Assembly: GCA_964558415.1 (NCBI GenBank)
Contig: CAZLDI010000016.1
Location: forward strand, 11,779 to 75,778
DNA length: 64,000 nt
Reading direction: 5' to 3'
DNA from: CAZLDI01 sp964558415
GTDB taxonomy: Bacteria > Chloroflexota > Dehalococcoidia > SM23-28-2 > RBG-16-64-32
The position numbers were made by a program, and so were the translations under genes. A model generated the notes under the pieces. That model did not search any database, had not been told where the DNA came from, and saw only the letters and a list, made by a program, of their open reading frames with translations. Numbering within the stretch: the first letter of the stretch is position 1; each line of letters begins with the position of its first letter. Below, piece after piece: positions 51,369-59,310 of the stretch.

Positions 51369-51641
51369 ATGCTGTTCATGGTGATAGAGCGATTCAAGAA
51401 CCGAGATGCGAAGCCGGTCTATCGACGGCTCCGAGACGAGGGCCGCAGCCTGCCCGATGGGTTGGCGTACGTCGGGAGCTGGGTCGAGGCGAATTTCGAC
51501 CGCTGTTTTCAGCTGATGGAGTGTGAGGACGCCCGGCTCCTGCAGGAATGGGCTCTCAAGTGCCAGGACCTCGGTGAATTCGAGTTCGTACCGGTGGTTC
51601 CCTCAAAGGAGACCGTGGAGATGATCACCCCGCTGCTCTGA
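51369..51641 (+). CDS. DUF3303-like small protein
   Basis: 90 residues with a ferredoxin-like (dimeric alpha-beta barrel) pattern: MLFMVIERFKNRDAKPVYRR, LAYVGSWVEANFDRCFQLME and EFEFVPVVPSKE. The family is uncharacterised and occurs widely next to catabolic genes. Start has AAGGAGG upstream. The stop overlaps the ATG of the next gene. Confidence 0.75.
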   Translation: MLFMVIERFKNRDAKPVYRRLRDEGRSLPDGLAYVGSWVEANFDRCFQLMECEDARLLQEWALKCQDLGEFEFVPVVPSKETVEMITPLL

Positions 51642-52108
51642 TGCCTGACGAACTGCAACGACTCTCCGACCTCGAAGCCATCCGCGATCTCGCGCGGCGG
51701 TATGCGCACTGCGTCTGGCAGAAGGACCCTGAAGGATGCGCGGCGCTGTTCACGGAAGACTGCGAGATGGACGCGGGACTGGGCGGGACGCCGATCCTGG
51801 GGCGCGAGGCGATGGTGAAGGTCTACGGCCGCACGTTCCCGAACGTAGACCTGCAGCCGTTCGTGCACAACCACATAGTCGAACTCGCGGGGGACAGCGC
51901 TACCGGCACCGTGTACCTGGACCTTCGGGCGACGATGGACGGCAGGGCGATGATCGGCTCCGGCTACTACGAAGACCGCTACGTGCGCACGCCGGAGGGC
52001 TGGCGATTCAAGTCCAGGAAGCTGACTCTGCGCTTCCTCGTACCGCTCAGCGAGGGCTGGGCGAAGTCAGGATACGAAGTTCGGCAATCGGAGGAAGCCG
52101 GGGAGTAA
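51641..52108 (+). CDS. SnoaL-like (NTF2-fold) protein
   Basis: 155 residues: LSDLEAIRDLARRYAHCVWQ, CAALFTEDCEMDAGLGG, VHNHIVELAGDSATGTVYLD and YYEDRYVRTPEGWRFKSRKL. This is a SnoaL_4-type pattern that includes dehydratases, isomerases and non-enzymatic binders. Last gene of the plus-strand unit that starts at 50427. Its product may isomerise or dehydrate a pathway intermediate. Confidence 0.8.
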   Translation: MPDELQRLSDLEAIRDLARRYAHCVWQKDPEGCAALFTEDCEMDAGLGGTPILGREAMVKVYGRTFPNVDLQPFVHNHIVELAGDSATGTVYLDLRATMDGRAMIGSGYYEDRYVRTPEGWRFKSRKLTLRFLVPLSEGWAKSGYEVRQSEEAGE

Positions 52109-52112
52109 TGTA

Positions 52113-52781
52113 TTATCTGATGGCGGCCAGCGCGCGCCGGCGCAACAAGTCGCGGAGCTCACGCCCACCTTCCTCCAAACGAAGCTGAGCGAGTTCCCCT
52201 GGCGTTCGACCGCTGACGAAATCGGTGCGGTCTGATATTCGAATCAAGCCGGGAGACCCGGAAAGGTTGGACCCTAGGATAACGTCTTTCAGAAAATCGT
52301 AGAACGCTCGCTGTCGATGTCGGCACTCGCCGGGTGATGTCGGACACCTGAACTGTTCATGAGCGGAGCGGTTGTGTGCCCGCCCGGATCCCTCCGGCAT
52401 TGGGAAGGTACCACAGACAGCCAAATACGCGGATCGGTCGAACCCAACCTTGATTTCCGAGTAGATAGGAGACTCTAGCGTCGCCTTCCGGAACGTGGAG
52501 AAATGGAGAACTTCGTCGTACTCCACTACGAAGGATCGCCCGTCTACATCAATACAGTCATCTGAGCCGAGACGCTTAACAAGTGAGGTAAGGCGTGATC
52601 GCGACATATCTCCGATTCCGCCGATCTTCCGGAAGACGTTGCCCACTTCGCGAATTACCGGATCCGGCAGGACCTCTGCCGCTTGGGTCCCGAAGATCGA
52701 GAATTTGAAGGGAGTGCTCAAAGTTATCTCGGGATCTTGACACACAGCTTGGACGAACGCGCGTCGGTTCAGTTCACGCAA
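52113..52781 (-). CDS. Hypothetical protein, possibly nuclease-like
   Basis: 222 residues, not recognised. It looks less GC-rich than its neighbours and lies in the middle of a catabolic region, suggesting later acquisition. A conserved-looking stretch FVVEYDEVLHFSTFRKATLE at about 86-105 combines acidic residues, His and Arg, the pattern of some PD-(D/E)xK-like proteins. CRHRQRAFYDFLKDVI near the C-terminus is another landmark. No signal peptide or membrane segment. The nuclease idea is tentative. Confidence 0.5.
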   Translation of the reverse strand: MRELNRRAFVQAVCQDPEITLSTPFKFSIFGTQAAEVLPDPVIREVGNVFRKIGGIGDMSRSRLTSLVKRLGSDDCIDVDGRSFVVEYDEVLHFSTFRKATLESPIYSEIKVGFDRSAYLAVCGTFPMPEGSGRAHNRSAHEQFRCPTSPGECRHRQRAFYDFLKDVILGSNLSGSPGLIRISDRTDFVSGRTPGELAQLRLEEGGRELRDLLRRRALAAIR

Positions 52782-52785
52782 TGTG

Positions 52786-53556
52786 TCAGTCGCTTCGTAG
52801 AGAGTCCAGGAACTCCAGCAGCACCCGGTTGAAACCGTCCGGGTTGTCCAGATTCGCGGCGTGGCCGGCGTTCGGAATGACCTCCATGCGGGCGCCGGGA
52901 ATCTTTTTTGTCATGTACTCGCTTGCCGTGCGGAACGGGTCGTCGTTCTCGCCGAGGATCACGAGCGTTGGCACGCCGATCTCGGGGAGCGAATCGATCA
53001 CGCGCGAGTCGAACTGGGCCAGCATCCCGCGAGCGGCGTGCGCCAGCCCCTGCGCCGACTTGTGGTACTTCGCGGTGGCCTGCACCTCCGAGCTCTTGCC
53101 GAGACCGTCCATGCCGCGCGTCTCGAACGCCGTGGCCCTGCGCTCGGCGTTAGCGTTCCAGCCGGCGCGCGGCTCCTCACTGCGATAGCCGGGGCCGGTG
53201 TCGCAGAGCACCAGCGCACGCACGCGCTCTGGGTGCTCGCGATAGAACGCGAGCGACATGAACCCGCCCAGTGACAGACCGCCGACGACGGCGTTCTCCA
53301 CCTCCAACCTGTCCAGCAGCCCCACCATGTCCGCGAGGGTAAGCGCCTCCGAGTACTGCGCCGGGTCCTGAGGGCTGTCGGTCTGCCCGTGCCCGCGCAT
53401 GTCCCAGGTGATCAGCGTGTAATTTGGCTCCAGCGCGGGCCGCTGTGGCGCCCACATCCGCCCCATCGCCGCGTACCCGTGGGTCAGCAGCACAGCTGGG
53501 CCGCTGCCGCTGACCTCGTAGCTGATGTTGATCCCGTTCAGGCTTGCTTCAGGCAT
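52786..53556 (-). CDS. Alpha/beta hydrolase
   Basis: 256 residues. LTHGYAAMGRMW oxyanion-hole segment, DMRGHGQTDSP, nucleophile elbow GLSLGGFMS (catalytic Ser), ILGENDDPFR with the acid, and NAGHAANLDNPDGF with catalytic His. A complete triad. The closest groups are 3-oxoadipate enol-lactonase-like and related carboxylesterases. Only 4 bp separate it from the hypothetical gene downstream. Confidence 0.9.
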   Translation of the reverse strand: MPEASLNGINISYEVSGSGPAVLLTHGYAAMGRMWAPQRPALEPNYTLITWDMRGHGQTDSPQDPAQYSEALTLADMVGLLDRLEVENAVVGGLSLGGFMSLAFYREHPERVRALVLCDTGPGYRSEEPRAGWNANAERRATAFETRGMDGLGKSSEVQATAKYHKSAQGLAHAARGMLAQFDSRVIDSLPEIGVPTLVILGENDDPFRTASEYMTKKIPGARMEVIPNAGHAANLDNPDGFNRVLLEFLDSLRSD

Positions 53557-53612
53557 AACAGGCCCAATCTTCGCCGCGCTTCCGCGCCCGCGTCAAGCGC
53601 CGGCGGTTTACT

Positions 53613-54266
53613 CTATGCGGAGGAAGAGGAGGACCCCTCAGGCTCAGCGCCCGGTGCGCAGGGGCTCGTGCGGCCGAGGCCGGCGATCAGACGGTCGATT
53701 GCGGCGCCCACTTCGACGCGGGCTGCCACCTGGTCATCCGCACGGGCCACGAGCATCGCCGCCTCCATGAAGGCGGCGCGCAGGAGGTGCGCGAACGGCT
53801 CCACAGGCGGTTCCATGAGCCCCTGCTCAATCGCCAGCTGAAGGCCCTGGCGAATGCGGTGCAAGCCGAAGCGGGAGACTTCGCGCGAGGCGCGCCAGCC
53901 GAGAACGGACGGCGCTTCCAGCAGAGCGATGCGCTGGACGTCATGGGGCGAGCAGGCGTCCAGGTAGGCGTGCGCGCCGGCGCGCACCTGCTGCCAGGCG
54001 TCCGAGCGAGGGTCGATCTGCGATTGCAGCTCGGCAGCGATGCGCGCGGTCAGGTCGTGCTCGACCTCCTCGTACACGGCGCGGAAGAGATCCTTCTTGT
54101 CCCGGAACTGATGGTAGAGAGCGCCCCGGGTCACTCCCGTGCGCTGCACGATCTCTTCGGTTGCTGTACCGGCATAGCCGCGCTCGGCAAACAGTTCCCG
54201 GGCGGCATCCAGGAGGGCGCGTCGCGTCGCTTCCGACTGCTCGGCCTTGCGGTTCTTGACATCCAT
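53613..54266 (-). CDS. TetR-family regulator beside a P450 unit
   Basis: 217 residues from the ATG at 54266; an ATG at 54284 would start inside the repeat region. Helix-turn-helix: LDAARELFAERGYAGTATEE, TGVTRGALYHQFRDKKDLFR. The ligand domain is AefR/TetR-like. Two 13-nt direct repeats TACTGTCTGTWTG lie immediately upstream, probably its own operator. It likely controls the divergent P450 and crotonase genes. Confidence 0.85.
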   Translation of the reverse strand: MDVKNRKAEQSEATRRALLDAARELFAERGYAGTATEEIVQRTGVTRGALYHQFRDKKDLFRAVYEEVEHDLTARIAAELQSQIDPRSDAWQQVRAGAHAYLDACSPHDVQRIALLEAPSVLGWRASREVSRFGLHRIRQGLQLAIEQGLMEPPVEPFAHLLRAAFMEAAMLVARADDQVAARVEVGAAIDRLIAGLGRTSPCAPGAEPEGSSSSSA

Positions 54267-54300
54267 ACTGTCTGTTTGTAGCATGCGTACTGTCTGTATG
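54266..54300. promoter_or_regulatory. Direct repeats upstream of the TetR gene
   Basis: TACTGTCTGTTTG (54266-54278) and TACTGTCTGTATG (54288-54300) are spaced 22 bp apart, two helical turns. They lie in the divergent region between the TetR gene and the P450. One face of the DNA would carry both sites. Confidence 0.55.
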
Positions 54301-54359
54301 TTAAAACAGGGAGCGATGTTACGGCAAAAATCGCCAGGCAGCAGTCAAACCTAGCTCTG

Positions 54360-55499
54360 GTGCGGACGGTGGACTGGACTTCCCAGGAGTTCCTGGCAGA
54401 TCCCTACCCGTACTACCGGGAGCTGCGGGAGTCTGATCCAGTACACTTTGACGAGCGGCGCGGCAGCTGGTTGCTCACCCGCTACGCGGACGTCGCGAGC
54501 GCGCTCCGGGACGACGACTGGCTCTCGGCGGAGCAAGGGCCGCCGACCTCAATGCTGGTCACCGATCCGCCCGACCACTCACGGCTGCGGACGCTGGTAA
54601 GCAAGGCGTTCACGGCTCGGACGGTCCAACAGCTCGCTCCGCGCATTCAGGAGATCGTCGATGGGCTGCTGGACGCCGCCTCCGGCCACGGCGGCATGGA
54701 GGCGATATCTGAGTTCGCGTACCCGCTTCCGATCACGGTGATCGCAGAGCTGCTGGGCGTGGAGCCGGAGCGTCGCGACTTCTTCCGGGACGCGTCGCAA
54801 AAGATCGCCATTGCGCTGGGGCCCAGCGGTGACTTGCGGACTGCCCTGCGCGCCGCCCAGGGCCGGGATGAGCTGATCGTATACTTCGACGACCTCATCG
54901 CGAGGCGCAGAGCGGACCCACGTGATGACCTCGTCAGCGCACTGATCGCGGCGGAGGAGCGGGGCGACCTGCTCAGCCACGGCGAACTGCTCGCGATGAT
55001 GCTGTTGCTGCTGGTAGGAGGGCACGAGACGACGGTCAACCTGATCGCAAACGGACTGCTGGCTCTTATGCGAAACCCCGACCAGTTCGAACTTCTACGC
55101 ACAACGACCGGCAGCGAGAAGCGGGCGGTGGAAGAGTTTCTGCGCTACGACTCGCCGGTGCAGTACAGCGGGCGCGTCGCGAAGGAGGATGTTGAGATCG
55201 ACGGGAAGCGGGTCCGCGCGGGACAGGGTGTGCGCATGATGCTGGCGGCGGCGAACCGCGATCCCGAGGTGTTCAGCGAACCGGATCTGCTCGACATCAC
55301 GCGCGACCCATGCCCGCACGTGGCGTTCGGAGCGGGGATCCACTTCTGCCTCGGCGCACAGCTCGCTCGGCTGGAGGGGCAGATCGCAATACCAGCAGTG
55401 GTCCGGCGGTTCCCGCGGCTGCGGCTCACCGGAGACGGTCTGCGCTGGCGGCCGGCCCCGGTTATGCGGGGGCTTGAGGCGCTGCCGGTCAAGTTCTGA
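54360..55499 (+). CDS. Cytochrome P450
   Basis: 379 residues, soluble bacterial P450. I-helix LLVGGHETTVN with the conserved Thr, ExxR in AVEEFLRYDS region, and heme loop FGAGIHFCLGAQLARLE with thiolate Cys330. No Shine-Dalgarno precedes the GTG, so a leaderless message or a different start is possible. It is followed 12 bp later by a crotonase, and both are divergent from the TetR gene. Confidence 0.9.
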   Translation: MRTVDWTSQEFLADPYPYYRELRESDPVHFDERRGSWLLTRYADVASALRDDDWLSAEQGPPTSMLVTDPPDHSRLRTLVSKAFTARTVQQLAPRIQEIVDGLLDAASGHGGMEAISEFAYPLPITVIAELLGVEPERRDFFRDASQKIAIALGPSGDLRTALRAAQGRDELIVYFDDLIARRRADPRDDLVSALIAAEERGDLLSHGELLAMMLLLLVGGHETTVNLIANGLLALMRNPDQFELLRTTTGSEKRAVEEFLRYDSPVQYSGRVAKEDVEIDGKRVRAGQGVRMMLAAANRDPEVFSEPDLLDITRDPCPHVAFGAGIHFCLGAQLARLEGQIAIPAVVRRFPRLRLTGDGLRWRPAPVMRGLEALPVKF

Positions 55500-55511
55500 C
55501 GGAGGTATGAG

Positions 55512-56282
55512 ATGACCGTCCAATATGAGACCGCCGGCGCAGTTGCGACCGTCACGATCGACCGGCTTGAGGTTGCGAACGCGATCGATCGCGAGACAGC
55601 CAACCAACTCGTCGAGGCGTTTGAGCGCTTCGACAGCGACGGTGAGCTAGCGGTGGCTGTTCTCACAGGTGCGGGCGGGAAGTTCTGCGCAGGCGGCGAC
55701 CTCAAGGCGATGTGTGAGGGCGGCGGCATCACGGTGACGCTGGACGGGCCGGGACCGCTGGGGCCGACGCGGATGCTGCTTTCGAAGCCGGTGATCGCGG
55801 CGGTGGAAGGCCACGCCGTCGCGGGCGGGCTAGAGCTTGCTCTCTGGTGCGACCTGCGCGTGGCGGCCCGCGATGCGACGTTCGGGGTCTACTGCCGGCG
55901 CTGGGGAGTGCCGCTCTGCGACGGCGGGACGGTGCGCCTGGCGCGCCTGATCGGCCAGAGCCACGCGCTGGACATGATCCTGACCGGCAGGGGAGTACGC
56001 GGGGAGGAAGCGGCGCGGATGGGGCTGGCCAACCGGCTCTGTGAGCCCGGTGAGGCGCTGAAGACAGCACGCGCTCTGGCGACCACGCTCGCCCGGCTGC
56101 CACAGACGTGCCTGCGCTCCGACCGGCGCTCCGTCTACGAGCAGTGGGACGTTGGGCTCGATGCGGCCCTTCGTCGCGAGAGCGAGCTGGGGCTGGATGT
56201 GATCCGCTCCGGGGAGACGACTGCGGGCATTGGGCGCTGGGCGGGGAAGGGGTGGGACTATTCTGAATTCGCCGGAACGTAG
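55512..56282 (+). CDS. Enoyl-CoA hydratase/isomerase (crotonase family)
   Basis: 256 residues, ATG preceded by GGAGG. LTGAGGKFCAGGDLKAM forms the oxyanion hole, PVIAAVEGHAVAGGLELALW the second, and VYCRRWGVPLCDGGTVRLAR follows. The acidic catalytic residues of true hydratases are not obvious (WCDLRVAARDATFG), so another crotonase reaction is possible. Coupled to the P450 upstream. Confidence 0.87.
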   Translation: MTVQYETAGAVATVTIDRLEVANAIDRETANQLVEAFERFDSDGELAVAVLTGAGGKFCAGGDLKAMCEGGGITVTLDGPGPLGPTRMLLSKPVIAAVEGHAVAGGLELALWCDLRVAARDATFGVYCRRWGVPLCDGGTVRLARLIGQSHALDMILTGRGVRGEEAARMGLANRLCEPGEALKTARALATTLARLPQTCLRSDRRSVYEQWDVGLDAALRRESELGLDVIRSGETTAGIGRWAGKGWDYSEFAGT

Positions 56283-56305
56283 GCGTGCCCCGCCGGCGGG
56301 AGCGC

Positions 56306-57574
56306 TCAGGCAGGCAAGTCTACGGTTACCCTGGTGCCTTTGCCAGCGGTGCTCTCAATGTGGATCGTGCCGCCGTGGGCCGTGACGATGTTGTGGGCGA
56401 TGGCGAGGCCCAGTCCTGTGCCGCCGGATTCGCGTGACCGCGCCTTATCGACGCGGTAGAAGCGATCGAAGATGTGGGGCAGGGATTCGGCCGGAATCCC
56501 GTGCCCGGTGTCGGACACAGTGATCGTTGGCCGGCGGTGCGGGCGGCCGATCTCCAAGTCCACACGACCGCCGGAGTCGGTGTATTTGATGGCGTTGTCC
56601 AGCAGGATGACAATAAGCTCTCGGAGCCGCTCACGGTTACCGCGCACCGCGACGGCCCTATTCGTCTGCGAATCAAGCGCCACGCCGCGCGCCTCTGCCA
56701 AAGTCTTCATCGACCGCGCGACTTCGTCCGCCAGTTCGTTCAGGGGTATCTCTATGGACGAGCGTCCGTCCTCGCCGGCGTCCACCTGAGCGAGAGTCAG
56801 CATCTGGTCCACCATCCGCCCTAGCCGCTCCGACTCGTTCAGGATGTCGTCGAGCGCTGTCGCATCTGTGGCGGATGCGTCGCCTCCTCGCGACTGGACG
56901 TGGCGCTGAAGGAGTTCGGCGTTCGTTCGCACAACCGCAACCGGGGTCCGCAATTCGTGGGAAGCGTCCGCAATGAAGGCGTGTTGGGCGTCCATCGCCG
57001 CCTTGATCGGGCGCAGCGCGCGGCCGGAAAGTAGGTAACCGCCGGCCAGCGCCGGCACGATGCTACCGCCGATGACCGCGAGAAGGACGGTCCGCATCTG
57101 CGAAAGCGCCGACTCTTCCGGCCCCGTGCCGCGGCCGACCTGGAGGAGCACGTCGCTTCCATCGGTCGTTGTCAGTGCGAGGACGTAGATGCGCTGCGGG
57201 TCGCCCTTCGAGGACTCGGTGTCCGTATGCGCCTCACCTTCAGTCAGCGCCGTTTGGAGAGTGGTTTGGGAGGCCAGCGACTGCGTGTCGACGTAGGGCG
57301 AGCCGTCAATCAGCTCACCCTCGGTGTCGACGAAGGCGTAGAAGTAGCCACCGGGGTCGAACTCATCCTGCGGAGGGCCACCACCGCGATGGCCAAACGG
57401 GTCACGCGTCGAGAGGAAGAGGTCTTCATGCGCGCGGTCCTCCAGCTCGCTATCGACGCGGCCGAGGACCACCGAGCGACTGGTCAGATACACGACGATG
57501 CCGCTGGTGATGAGGATGACCGTAAGCACAACGGTGAAGACGATCGTGAGCCGCCAGCGGGCCGCGCTAAACAT
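56306..57574 (-). CDS. Sensor histidine kinase
   Basis: 422 residues. Two membrane helices (about 8-30 and 163-183) bracket a periplasmic sensor of about 130 residues. A HAMP-like linker leads to the H-box AFIADASHELRTPVAVV with phospho-acceptor His206, N-box LLDNAIKYTD, and ATP motifs VSDTGHGIPAESLPHIF and GGTGLGLAIAH. CusS/BaeS-like architecture of envelope-stress sensors. It lies 2 bp after the response-regulator gene and would be co-transcribed with it. Confidence 0.92.
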   Translation of the reverse strand: MFSAARWRLTIVFTVVLTVILITSGIVVYLTSRSVVLGRVDSELEDRAHEDLFLSTRDPFGHRGGGPPQDEFDPGGYFYAFVDTEGELIDGSPYVDTQSLASQTTLQTALTEGEAHTDTESSKGDPQRIYVLALTTTDGSDVLLQVGRGTGPEESALSQMRTVLLAVIGGSIVPALAGGYLLSGRALRPIKAAMDAQHAFIADASHELRTPVAVVRTNAELLQRHVQSRGGDASATDATALDDILNESERLGRMVDQMLTLAQVDAGEDGRSSIEIPLNELADEVARSMKTLAEARGVALDSQTNRAVAVRGNRERLRELIVILLDNAIKYTDSGGRVDLEIGRPHRRPTITVSDTGHGIPAESLPHIFDRFYRVDKARSRESGGTGLGLAIAHNIVTAHGGTIHIESTAGKGTRVTVDLPA

Positions 57575-57576
57575 GC

Positions 57577-58248
57577 TCAGTCGCCGAAGACGTAGCCGAC
57601 GCCACGGACGCTCTTGATCTCTACGGGAACGCGGCAGCGTTTGAATTTCCGCCGCAAGTAGGTGATGTACACGGAGACGAGGTTGGATTCAGGCCACGAT
57701 TCCCAGCCCCAGACGTGGTCAAGGATCTGGGCCTGCGTGAGCACGCGGCCCGGATTGCGCATCAGAACTTCGAGTAGCGCGAACTCAGTCGGACTGAGCT
57801 CGATCGTCTGCCCACCGTGCCGCGCGCGCCTCCGGCGCAGGTCCAGCTCGATGCCAAACGCCTCCAGGCGGTCGCCGTCGCGCGCCTCCACCTGGCGGCG
57901 GGTGAGCGCGCGCAGGCGCGCCATAAGTTCACCGAAGGCGAACGGCTTGGGCAGGTAGTCGTCCGCTCCAGCGTCCAGGCCCTTGACGCGGTCGGGCACG
58001 GCCGTCCGCGCCGTAAGCATAAGGATCGGGACGTTGATCTGGTTCGCTCGCAGCCTCTGACAGACCTCGATGCCGTCCATGCGTGGGAGCATCACATCCA
58101 AAATGATCGCGTCGTAAGGACTCTCCACGCCAAGCTCGAGGCCGCGCTCTCCGTCGTGAGCGAGCGCGACTTCGTGGCCGTCTTCTTCCAGTATCGTGCC
58201 CAGGGCACGTGCCAGCTTCCGGTCGTCCTCTACCAGCAGAATGTTCAT
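57577..58248 (-). CDS. OmpR-family response regulator
   Basis: 223 residues. Receiver domain with acidic pocket EDD (7-9), phospho-acceptor Asp51 in IILDVMLPRMDG and Lys101 in LPKPFAFGEL. The C-terminal winged helix has SPTEFALLEVLMRNPGRVLT and VYITYLRRKF. Immediately upstream lies a copy, in reverse orientation, of a 20-nt motif that also precedes three other genes; the simplest reading is that this protein binds it. Confidence 0.93.
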   Translation of the reverse strand: MNILLVEDDRKLARALGTILEEDGHEVALAHDGERGLELGVESPYDAIILDVMLPRMDGIEVCQRLRANQINVPILMLTARTAVPDRVKGLDAGADDYLPKPFAFGELMARLRALTRRQVEARDGDRLEAFGIELDLRRRRARHGGQTIELSPTEFALLEVLMRNPGRVLTQAQILDHVWGWESWPESNLVSVYITYLRRKFKRCRVPVEIKSVRGVGYVFGD

Positions 58249-58284
58249 CGATTTTGACTCCTACCTGGAGCTTCCGGCATCAAC

Positions 58285-58304
58285 ATTAAAGGACGATTGG
58301 AATA
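58285..58304 (-). promoter_or_regulatory. 20-nt motif copy 1, facing the two-component operon
   Basis: On the minus strand TATTCCAATCGTCCTTTAAT. It lies 37 bp before the response-regulator start and matches the plus-strand copy at 58331 in opposite orientation. A -10-like GAAGCT lies 10 bases further on, weaker than in the other copies. Confidence 0.6.
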
Positions 58305-58330
58305 CGCTCCGCATTGATGAACTCTAATCC

Positions 58331-58350
58331 TATTCCAAAGTTGCTTTAAT
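58331..58350 (+). promoter_or_regulatory. 20-nt motif copy 2, before the dioxygenase-like gene
   Basis: TATTCCAAAGTTGCTTTAAT, preceded by GATGAACTCTAATCC (58316-58330) and followed after exactly 10 bases by TACGCT. The next gene starts at 58468, so a leader of about 90 bases is implied. Confidence 0.7.
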
Positions 58351-58467
58351 GAAAGCGGGATACGCTACGATTCGAAGTCGAACAACTTCCCGATCGTCAC
58401 GGAGTCTAATTGTCCGTGAGTCGCAGGAGCGATAGTCGTCACGCGAGCGCTGATACAGGAGGACACG

Positions 58468-59268
58468 ATGGAAGAGAAAAAGGGCTCACGGTATCAATTC
58501 AGTCGGCGGGAGATGCTGGGCCTAATTGGTGCGACAGGGGTCATGGCCGTTGTAGGGTGCGGAGACGACGAAACGGAGCCAGGAGAGTCGACCGGCACGC
58601 CAACCGAGGCACCCACCGGCGCAGCCACGGCAGCGCCGACAACCGGAGCGACCACCGGCGCAACGCCTGCGCCCGTATCCTGTGTCCTGACCCCGGCCGA
58701 GACGGAGGGTCCGTACTTCGTGGACGAGATGCTCAATCGATCCGACATCAGATCCGATCCTACGGACGGCTCGGTGCGCGAGGGTGTCCCGCTCCGTCTG
58801 AGTCTCACGGTATCCAGCGTGGACGGCGCTACCTGCACGCCCCTTGCCGGCGCCGTCGTCGACATGTGGCATTGCGACGCGCTGGGCGCCTATTCCGACG
58901 TAAGCGGAGCGGGCCAGTCCGACACCGCGGGCCGAAAGTTCTTGCGAGGGTACCAGGTGACCGATGAGAACGGCCAGGTGGAGTTCTTGACGATCTATCC
59001 GGGGTGGTACCGCGGCAGGACGGTGCACATCCACTTCAAGGTCCGTACAGACCCCGATTCCGCGAGCGGTTTCGAATTCACTTCGCAGCTGTTCTTCGAT
59101 GAGGCCGTTACGGACGCCGTCGTTTCCCAGTCGCCCTACGGCGAAAACGGGAGTCCCGATACCAGGAACGCTACAGACAACATCTACGATTCGGACCTGT
59201 TGGTCGCGTTGACGACGGAGAGCGACGGTTATACGGGGTCTTTCCACGTCGGCGTCGACATGAGCTAG
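58468..59268 (+). CDS. Tat-exported lipoprotein, intradiol dioxygenase-like
   Basis: 266 residues. The N-terminus has a twin-arginine signal (FSRREMLGLIGATGVMAVVG) ending in Cys31 of a lipobox, then a Thr/Pro/Ala-rich linker. The catalytic domain keeps GPYFVDEMLNRSDIRS and WHCDALGAYSD, then YPGWYRGRTVHIHF with Tyr181, His187 and His189 as probable Fe(III) ligands; Tyr142 is the other candidate. Catechol/protocatechuate dioxygenase fold at the outer face of the membrane. Substrate unknown. SD AGGAGG. Preceded by motif copy 2. Confidence 0.83.
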   Translation: MEEKKGSRYQFSRREMLGLIGATGVMAVVGCGDDETEPGESTGTPTEAPTGAATAAPTTGATTGATPAPVSCVLTPAETEGPYFVDEMLNRSDIRSDPTDGSVREGVPLRLSLTVSSVDGATCTPLAGAVVDMWHCDALGAYSDVSGAGQSDTAGRKFLRGYQVTDENGQVEFLTIYPGWYRGRTVHIHFKVRTDPDSASGFEFTSQLFFDEAVTDAVVSQSPYGENGSPDTRNATDNIYDSDLLVALTTESDGYTGSFHVGVDMS

Positions 59269-59310
59269 GACCCATATCAGGATCAAGCGTACGCGCAGGA
59301 GTGAATTGCT

